Assembly (NCBI RefSeq): GCF_006636215.1
Contig: NZ_VIFM01000087.1
Span: forward strand, 1-38,740
Length of the DNA stretch: 38,740 nt
Direction of reading: 5' to 3'
Origin: Myxococcus llanfairpwllgwyngyllgogerychwyrndrobwllllantysiliogogogochensis
GTDB taxonomy: Bacteria; Myxococcota; Myxococcia; Myxococcales; Myxococcaceae
Shown here: positions 33,907 to 38,740 of the stretch, in pieces
Layout of the letters: each line of letters begins with the position of its first letter
How positions within the stretch are numbered: the stretch's first letter is position 1
Translations under genes and position numbers: made by a program
The notes under the pieces: generated by a model
Told to the model about the DNA's origin: nothing
The model's input: the letters and a program-made list of their open reading frames with translations, nothing else
Database searches by the model: none

Positions 33907-35195
33907 ACGTAGTCCACCTCGAGCACCTGGGGGAACACGGTGTTCGTCGGGTCTCCGCCCAAATCCCCCAGCGCCAGGTTGAGCAGCAGGTGGTTGGGCT
34001 GGTCGAACACCCACGTCCCCGTGGTGCCACGCGGGAAGGTGAAACGCTTGATTCGGTCCGCGTACCACTCCACGCGGTTGGCATTCCAGAAGATGCCGAA
34101 GGTGCGCCACGCGTCACCCACGCGCGCGGGCGCGTAGTCCACCTGTCCCGGAGGTCCCCAACCGTAGGCGATGCCGGGCGCGTGAATGGTGCCGTGAGCC
34201 AGCGTGGGCAACGGCCCCTCGCCCTCGAAGATGTCGAACTCTCCGTTGGCGGGCCACTCCCCCGTGGAGCCCATCATCCACGCCGCGGGCCAGGTGCCCA
34301 GCCCCGTGGGCGCCTTGAGCCGCACCTCGACGTAGCCATACTGGCGCTCCATGCGGCCCTTCGAGTGGATTCGCGCGGACGTGTAGTCGCGCGTCACGCC
34401 GTCCGCGCCGGTATACGTCTCTCGCCGCGCGATGATTTTCAGGTGGCCACTCCCGTCGTGCTGCACGTTCTGGGGACGCGCCGTGTACTGCTGAATCGTC
34501 CGGCCGTTGTCCCACATGCCGCCTGTGACGGGCTCCCACACCTGCGGATTCGGCAGGGTGCCCGCGAGTCCGTCGAACTCGTCACTCCAGAGCAACTGGC
34601 TCGGCTCGCCCGGCGTCGGCGGCGGGACGACCGCCAGCGTCAGCGCGTCCACCAGGAAGGCATTGCCCGCCGTGGCATTGGACTGAAGGACATACACATC
34701 CAGCGTGTTGCCCGTCTGCTGCACCGTCGTCTCCACCGTCAGTTGCTGGAAGGCCATCGTCAGGCCGACCTCCGGAGACTCCGCGTACCCCACCGAGGTC
34801 CCCGCGCCATTGCGCTCCCGGACGGCCAGCACCACGGGCTTGCCCACCGTCCCGGCGTTGCTCGCCGCGATGAAGACCTGTGCCCGGTAGACGGTGCCCA
34901 CCGTCGTGGAGGCCACCGCGTCCGGAGCGTCATCCAGCGAATAGGCATCCCCCGCCGACCGCGTGACGCGCACCACGTACGCACCATCCGGTGCCGACGC
35001 GTGACTCACCCGGGCCAGCGTCCCCTGCCACGTCGACCAGCCCGTGAGGTTCGTTTCAAACGAAGGGTTGGACAGGATGTTGCCCGCGGGCAGGACAAGG
35101 TCCTCCGCGGCGGCCACACCTGCCGCCGTGAAGAGGGCGGCGGTGCAGAACAAACTCATCCAGGTTCGACCCGTTGTCGTGACGCGCTGACGCAT
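33876..35195 (-). CDS. Secreted GH16 beta-glucanase with N-terminal CBM-like domain
   Basis: 439 residues, start preceded by GAGGTATTC. A signal peptide spans about 1-30 (LFCTAALFTAAGVAAA). Residues 35-190 form a carbohydrate-binding-like beta-sandwich (NILSNPSFETNLTGW, then VYRAQVFIAAS and NAFLVDALTL), followed by a Pro linker (191-199). The GH16 domain covers 201-436: LLWSDEFDG, HSKGRMERQYGYVEVRLKAP, and catalytic motif EFDIFE (319-324), where Glu319 is the nucleophile, Asp321 assists and Glu324 is the acid/base. The product should be an endo-beta-1,3(4)-glucanase such as laminarinase, useful against fungal or algal walls. Residues 426-439 end in DYVRWYANAPSN. Upstream, 35196-35345 is AT-richer and likely contains the promoter. 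Confidence 0.92.
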   Translation of the reverse strand: MRQRVTTTGRTWMSLFCTAALFTAAGVAAAEDLVLPAGNILSNPSFETNLTGWSTWQGTLARVSHASAPDGAYVVRVTRSAGDAYSLDDAPDAVASTTVGTVYRAQVFIAASNAGTVGKPVVLAVRERNGAGTSVGYAESPEVGLTMAFQQLTVETTVQQTGNTLDVYVLQSNATAGNAFLVDALTLAVVPPPTPGEPSQLLWSDEFDGLAGTLPNPQVWEPVTGGMWDNGRTIQQYTARPQNVQHDGSGHLKIIARRETYTGADGVTRDYTSARIHSKGRMERQYGYVEVRLKAPTGLGTWPAAWMMGSTGEWPANGEFDIFEGEGPLPTLAHGTIHAPGIAYGWGPPGQVDYAPARVGDAWRTFGIFWNANRVEWYADRIKRFTFPRGTTGTWVFDQPNHLLLNLALGDLGGDPTNTVFPQVLEVDYVRWYANAPSN

Positions 35196-35370
35196 GAATA
35201 CCTCGGGGTGGAGGGAAACAGGAGCCCCGTCGCATATCCCCGAAAGACAAACCTCGCAGATGTTCCTATGTCATTGCGGGTTTTCCACTCGCGATTCGAA
35301 TTCCATGCGCCACTGAGTTCCGGCGCGTGTCTGGATTCAAATAGGCAAGGCACCCACTGGCCACGTCGGG

Positions 35371-35402
35371 CTCCGCCCGGCCCTTGTTCCGGCCGGGCGG
35401 AG
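35371..35402. terminator. Terminator of the large minus-strand gene
   Basis: CTCCGCCCGGCC / GGCCGGGCGGAG, 12-bp perfect stem with an 8-base loop, eight bases beyond the stop at 35411 on the minus strand. No T-run is present. It separates this gene from GH16. Confidence 0.7.
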
Positions 35403-35410
35403 GACTTCGG

Positions 35411-38400
35411 TCAGATTTTCTGGTCCGCGAGCGCGTGGGAGCGCTCGCGCTCAATCGCACTGCCAATGCCGATGGTGACGAGCCCCACCGACAGGGCGAC
35501 CGCGACTCCCGCGGGCCCGCCGAAGGCGCCCACCGCCGCCGCCGTGCCGAAGTAGCCCGCCACGGCGCCACCGGCCTGCACCGCGCCGAGCGCCACCTGG
35601 TACTTGTCGTCGTTGGCGATTCCCTCGGCCACCTGGATTCCGCCGCTCACGACACCCACCGCCGCGCTGAGCCGGCCCGACCACTCCGCCAGCTTGATGG
35701 GATTGACGCGCCCGCCCAGCTCTCCCGAGGGGGAGATGGTGGTGCCGGTGCCCTTGGCCGCGAAGCGCAGCAGCTCCGCGCCCTCCACCACTCCGCTCGC
35801 CCCGTCGATGATGCCCAGGCCACTCTTGACGAGGTCGAGCTTGTTCTGCTCGTCCAGGGCCTTCTTGAAGTCCCCCACCCCGGACACGACGTCCTTCGCG
35901 CCGGAAATCACCTGGAAGCCACCCACGGCGCCCACCCCGAGGCGCTGGTCCTTGTCGAGGTCCAGCGTGAGCTCCTGGTTGAACTCCTCCACGGGATTCA
36001 AGCTGAAGAACTTCGGGTTGTTCGCCGGGTCGGGCTTGCCCTGCTTCGTCGCCGCGGTGGTGTTGGCCTCCTGCGCCAGCCGCGCCAGCCCGTAGTCCAC
36101 CGTGTCTCCCGCGACATCCCAGCCCGCGCTCTCCGGGGCCTCCGGCGCGCCCTCCAGCGTCTGGGCATGGAGCGCCGAGAGCTTGGAGAAGCTATTGAGC
36201 TGCTCCTGCAACCCGTTCACCGCATAGGCTCCCAGCGCGGCCTGCGCGGGCGGCAGGCTGGCCTTGAGCTGCTGGGGGTCGGCGATGGGCTTGCCATTGA
36301 CGGTCAGCTTCTCGGGCGGGATGGACGCCTCCGCGGAGCCCTCCGGGCCCGTGAGCTTCGACTCCGCTCGCACCACCTGCGGGCCCTTGGGCGTCTGCGC
36401 CGTCGTCAGCGCCTGCTCGTAGGTGCGCTTGGGCTTGTCGCCGCCCTCCTCCAGGCCGCTGGTGCGCTCGGTGACTTCCACCTCGCCCTTCGCGTTGCGC
36501 GACTCGGTGCGCTGGAAGTCCTTCACCCGGCGGACACCCGTGGGGTCCGTCTGGTCCGAGTGGCTGGCGGTGATGAGGCCCTGGTCGTTGTACGTCGTGG
36601 TGGTGGTGCCCTTGATGTCCACCAGCTCCTTTTTGTCCTTGTCCGTGGGCTTGGGCACACGTCCCTCGGTCGTCTCGGTGACGGTGTTGCCCTCCAGCTT
36701 CTTGCGCGTGACGAGCGTGACGTTGGGCTGTCCCTCGAAGAAGGTCTGCGTGTTCAGCTCGCCGTCGCCGCTCTTCTCCAGCACGAAGGTGGTGGGCGCG
36801 GCGTCGTCGGCGCCTCGGGCATCCTTCTCCACCTTGGCCAGTTCCTCCGCGCCGGCCGGGCGGTCACCCTTCACCGGCGAGTCGACGGCCTTCGTCTCCG
36901 TCTTCGTCAGCCGCAGCTCGTTTCCCTGCGAGTACGACGTCCCCTCCACGACCATCGCCTTCACGGGCTTGCCCTTCTCGTCCTTGGCTCCCGGAGGAGG
37001 AATGACGGTGGTGGTGGTGTGGACCGTGTCGGTGGAGGAGTGGTTCTTGAACTCGTCGAACTTGCCGTTGACGTGGTCCGTCTTGTCCGAGCCCCCGTAC
37101 TCCTTCTTCGTCTCCGTCAGCGTCCCGTCCGGGGTGCGCTGGGTGGTGGTCTGCTTCGCGTTGCTGCCGCCCTCGAACTTCGTGGCGGAGTAGGACGAGC
37201 CCTTCACCTTGCCCGCGGCCAGGTCCTCGATCGACGGCGCGGGCGTGGAGGCGTCCTGCTTCCAGCGCGTATCGGTGGACGTGCTCGGCCCCTCCGGGCC
37301 ACCGCTTTCGAAGACGGTGCGGCGCGCGTCGCCCTTCTTGTCCACATGGGTCGAGTCCACCTTGACGGTGTCGCCCTGGAACGACACCTCCAGGCGCTCG
37401 GTCACCTTGCCCGCCTTGTCCTTGCGCACGAGGACGGCGTGGTCCTTCGTCGCGCCGGGCTCGACGGTGAAGGGCTCCTTGGACTTGGGGTTCTTCGCGA
37501 CGTCGTTCAGCGTCTGCCGGGCGGTGGTCCGCGTCTCCTGGTCCAGCGTCTTCTGGCGCGCGTTGAGGCCGTCGCGCTCCTCGGAGACGGAGTTGAGGTC
37601 CACCTCCGCCTGGAGCTTCTGGTCCAGCTTGCTCGGCATGGACTGGGCCTTGATGGCGGGGTCGACGTTGGAGAGGGAGTCGGCGTCCTTGTAGCGCTTC
37701 GCCGCGCGCAGCTGGCTCACCATCTCTCCGCCCAGCTTCGCCACCGCCGGGTCCTTGGCGTTCTCCTTCAAGGAGCGGCCGGGCTCTCCCACGCCGTCCA
37801 GCGACTTGGACTTCGAGGCCGAGAGGAGCTGACCCGCCAGCTCCTTGCGCGCCTCAGGGCCCGCCATGTCGGCGCCCTGGGCCAGCGACTTCATGAGCTC
37901 CGGCATCTTCGAGTGGTGCACCGAGCGGCCATTCACCTGCGCGTCGACGAACGCGTCACGCTGCGGCTTGGACTCCTTCCAGAGCGCGGCGCGGTAGGCG
38001 GGGTCGGGGTTGAGCGCCAGTTGCTTGCGCAGCTCCTCCGCGCCCACGACGGCCTCCTCGTTCTTGTGCGGGGAGTTCTTCACGACGTTGTCCACGTGCT
38101 TGACGTCGGCGCGCGCCGCCTCTTCCGGCGTCACCGGCGCGGAGGTGCCGAACAGCTTCGCCTGGTCCTTCTTGCTGAGACTTCCGGCGTCGAAGGTGTC
38201 GACGACTTCGTTCGCCTTGGGGAAGGGCTCGGGCTGGCCCGCCTGCTTCGCGCTGACGTTGGCGGTCTTCTGCGCCTGGAGGGCCGTGTCCGAGGCGGTG
38301 ACGGCGTGCTGCTTGGAGTCGCGCGCGGTGGTGTCGGCCTGGGTCAGCTTCTCCTCCGTGCCCTTAAAGGTCTTTGCTGCCTTGTCCACGCGGCCCTGGT

Positions 38401-38740
38401 CGGCGTCGACCTGCTTCTTCGCCTTCTTCACGGACTCGGCGTGGGCGGGGGTGCGGCCGGCGGGTGAGTCTCCGTGGTCCAGGAGGCGCTGGTAGTTGGT
38501 GTTGGAGGTGTCGAGCGCCTTCTGCGCTTCCCCCTTCTCCTTGGTGGACTTGTCATGGGCGGTCTTCGCCTGCTTCGCCTTCGCGGCGTCGGCCTGGGCC
38601 TTGACGGACTTGTTCTTCGCGTCGGTGCGCAGCGTCGTCGCGGTCTTCTTGTCGTTGGTGGCCTTCTCGACCTTGGGGTCCGGAGGCGGCTTGGGCGGCG
38701 GCGGCGGCGGAAGAGGGGGTGCTTCTCTGCGAGATATGCG
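35411..38740 (-). CDS. Very large Pro/Lys-rich protein, N-terminus beyond window
   Basis: The frame has no stop up to 38740 and no ATG or GTG upstream of the GTG at 38431, so the start is probably outside the window and at least 1,109 residues are visible. Reading from the visible N-terminus: a Pro-rich tract (PPLPPPPPPKPPPDPKVEK), then about 100 residues rich in Ala/Lys/Gln/Asp likely to form coiled coil, a helical segment (to about 400), and a Thr/Ser/Gly/Lys-rich beta-prone section (about 400-800; strand pairs such as TTTTYNDQGLITASHSD). Last is a C-terminal region of about 150 residues with Gly/Ala-rich hydrophobic helices (GGAVAGYFGTAAAVGAFGG, VALSVGLVTIGIG). No named domain is recognised. 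The layout resembles exported effectors or toxins, but no toxin active site is visible. Confidence 0.7.
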   Translation of the reverse strand, partial: RISRREAPPLPPPPPPKPPPDPKVEKATNDKKTATTLRTDAKNKSVKAQADAAKAKQAKTAHDKSTKEKGEAQKALDTSNTNYQRLLDHGDSPAGRTPAHAESVKKAKKQVDADQGRVDKAAKTFKGTEEKLTQADTTARDSKQHAVTASDTALQAQKTANVSAKQAGQPEPFPKANEVVDTFDAGSLSKKDQAKLFGTSAPVTPEEAARADVKHVDNVVKNSPHKNEEAVVGAEELRKQLALNPDPAYRAALWKESKPQRDAFVDAQVNGRSVHHSKMPELMKSLAQGADMAGPEARKELAGQLLSASKSKSLDGVGEPGRSLKENAKDPAVAKLGGEMVSQLRAAKRYKDADSLSNVDPAIKAQSMPSKLDQKLQAEVDLNSVSEERDGLNARQKTLDQETRTTARQTLNDVAKNPKSKEPFTVEPGATKDHAVLVRKDKAGKVTERLEVSFQGDTVKVDSTHVDKKGDARRTVFESGGPEGPSTSTDTRWKQDASTPAPSIEDLAAGKVKGSSYSATKFEGGSNAKQTTTQRTPDGTLTETKKEYGGSDKTDHVNGKFDEFKNHSSTDTVHTTTTVIPPPGAKDEKGKPVKAMVVEGTSYSQGNELRLTKTETKAVDSPVKGDRPAGAEELAKVEKDARGADDAAPTTFVLEKSGDGELNTQTFFEGQPNVTLVTRKKLEGNTVTETTEGRVPKPTDKDKKELVDIKGTTTTTYNDQGLITASHSDQTDPTGVRRVKDFQRTESRNAKGEVEVTERTSGLEEGGDKPKRTYEQALTTAQTPKGPQVVRAESKLTGPEGSAEASIPPEKLTVNGKPIADPQQLKASLPPAQAALGAYAVNGLQEQLNSFSKLSALHAQTLEGAPEAPESAGWDVAGDTVDYGLARLAQEANTTAATKQGKPDPANNPKFFSLNPVEEFNQELTLDLDKDQRLGVGAVGGFQVISGAKDVVSGVGDFKKALDEQNKLDLVKSGLGIIDGASGVVEGAELLRFAAKGTGTTISPSGELGGRVNPIKLAEWSGRLSAAVGVVSGGIQVAEGIANDDKYQVALGAVQAGGAVAGYFGTAAAVGAFGGPAGVAVALSVGLVTIGIGSAIERERSHALADQKI

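Noticed and set aside
33855-35555. 566-codon plus-strand open frame over the GH16 gene
   Set aside because: Antisense to a clear GH16 enzyme with signal peptide and EFDIFE motif.
35384-38467. 1,027-codon open frame on the plus strand
   Set aside because: Antisense shadow of the large minus-strand gene; its translation is Arg/Leu/Gly/Val-rich with no domain, while the minus-strand product has normal composition and a hairpin right after its stop.
35411-38740. RHS/YD-repeat toxin
   Set aside because: The beta-prone Thr-rich middle is suggestive, but true YD-repeat spacing and the RHS core signature are not present.

Overview
The window is high-GC bacterial chromosome, almost certainly from a myxobacterium of the Myxococcus/Corallococcus/Pyxidicoccus group. 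The reasons are the very high third-position GC, the density of lipoproteins and secreted hydrolases, a complete accessory chemosensory operon with long low-complexity linkers, a probable sigma-54 promoter, and the absence of tRNA, rRNA, insertion sequences or CRISPR. No gene-free stretch exceeds 300 bases; the longest gaps are about 200-255 bases.

Layout. (1) 3-1868: a cyclic-di-GMP-binding-type MshEN protein with two degenerate receiver domains, cut by the left edge. (2) 1997-5717: small exported or Cys-rich proteins, a membrane protein with an HExxH motif, and a family 1 glycosyltransferase. (3) 5805-11689, all minus strand: DNRLRE/DUF3616 lipoprotein, PhnB-like VOC protein, zinc metalloprotease, and glutathione-independent formaldehyde dehydrogenase FdhA. 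(4) 11888-13474, minus: RluA-type pseudouridine synthase homologue with an altered catalytic motif. (5) 13519-21574, plus: six overlapping genes CheW - CheR-TPR - CheW - CHASE3 MCP - CheA-REC - CheB, followed by a PAS/GAF histidine kinase. (6) 23406-26180: cation/proton antiporter, AraC regulator, VOC protein. (7) 26235-30153: arylsulfatase, then a divergent MerR regulator/methyltransferase pair around a SoxR-type promoter. (8) 30409-35195: PKD-like lipoprotein, LVIVD-repeat lipoprotein, SUKH-type protein between two imperfect 80-bp direct repeats, and a GH16 glucanase. (9) 35411 to the right edge, minus: the C-terminal 1,109 residues of a very large Pro- and Lys-rich protein whose start lies outside the window.

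How parts work together. The chemosensory genes are translationally coupled (1- or 4-base overlaps throughout) and form one signalling complex. The membrane MCP would signal through two CheW adaptors to CheA, with adaptation by CheR and CheB. The gene set matches the Wsp surface-sensing systems, but there is no diguanylate cyclase (WspR); a histidine kinase occupies the downstream position. The MshEN protein 12 kb away is a candidate c-di-GMP reader, but any link is inference. Most other genes are single units closed by strong hairpins between convergent genes.

Most notable for follow-up: the Wsp-like operon without WspR, the SoxR-like operator in front of a methyltransferase, the SUKH gene between direct repeats carrying the tail of the GH16 gene, the pseudouridine synthase with Glu in place of catalytic Asp, and the large protein at the right edge.
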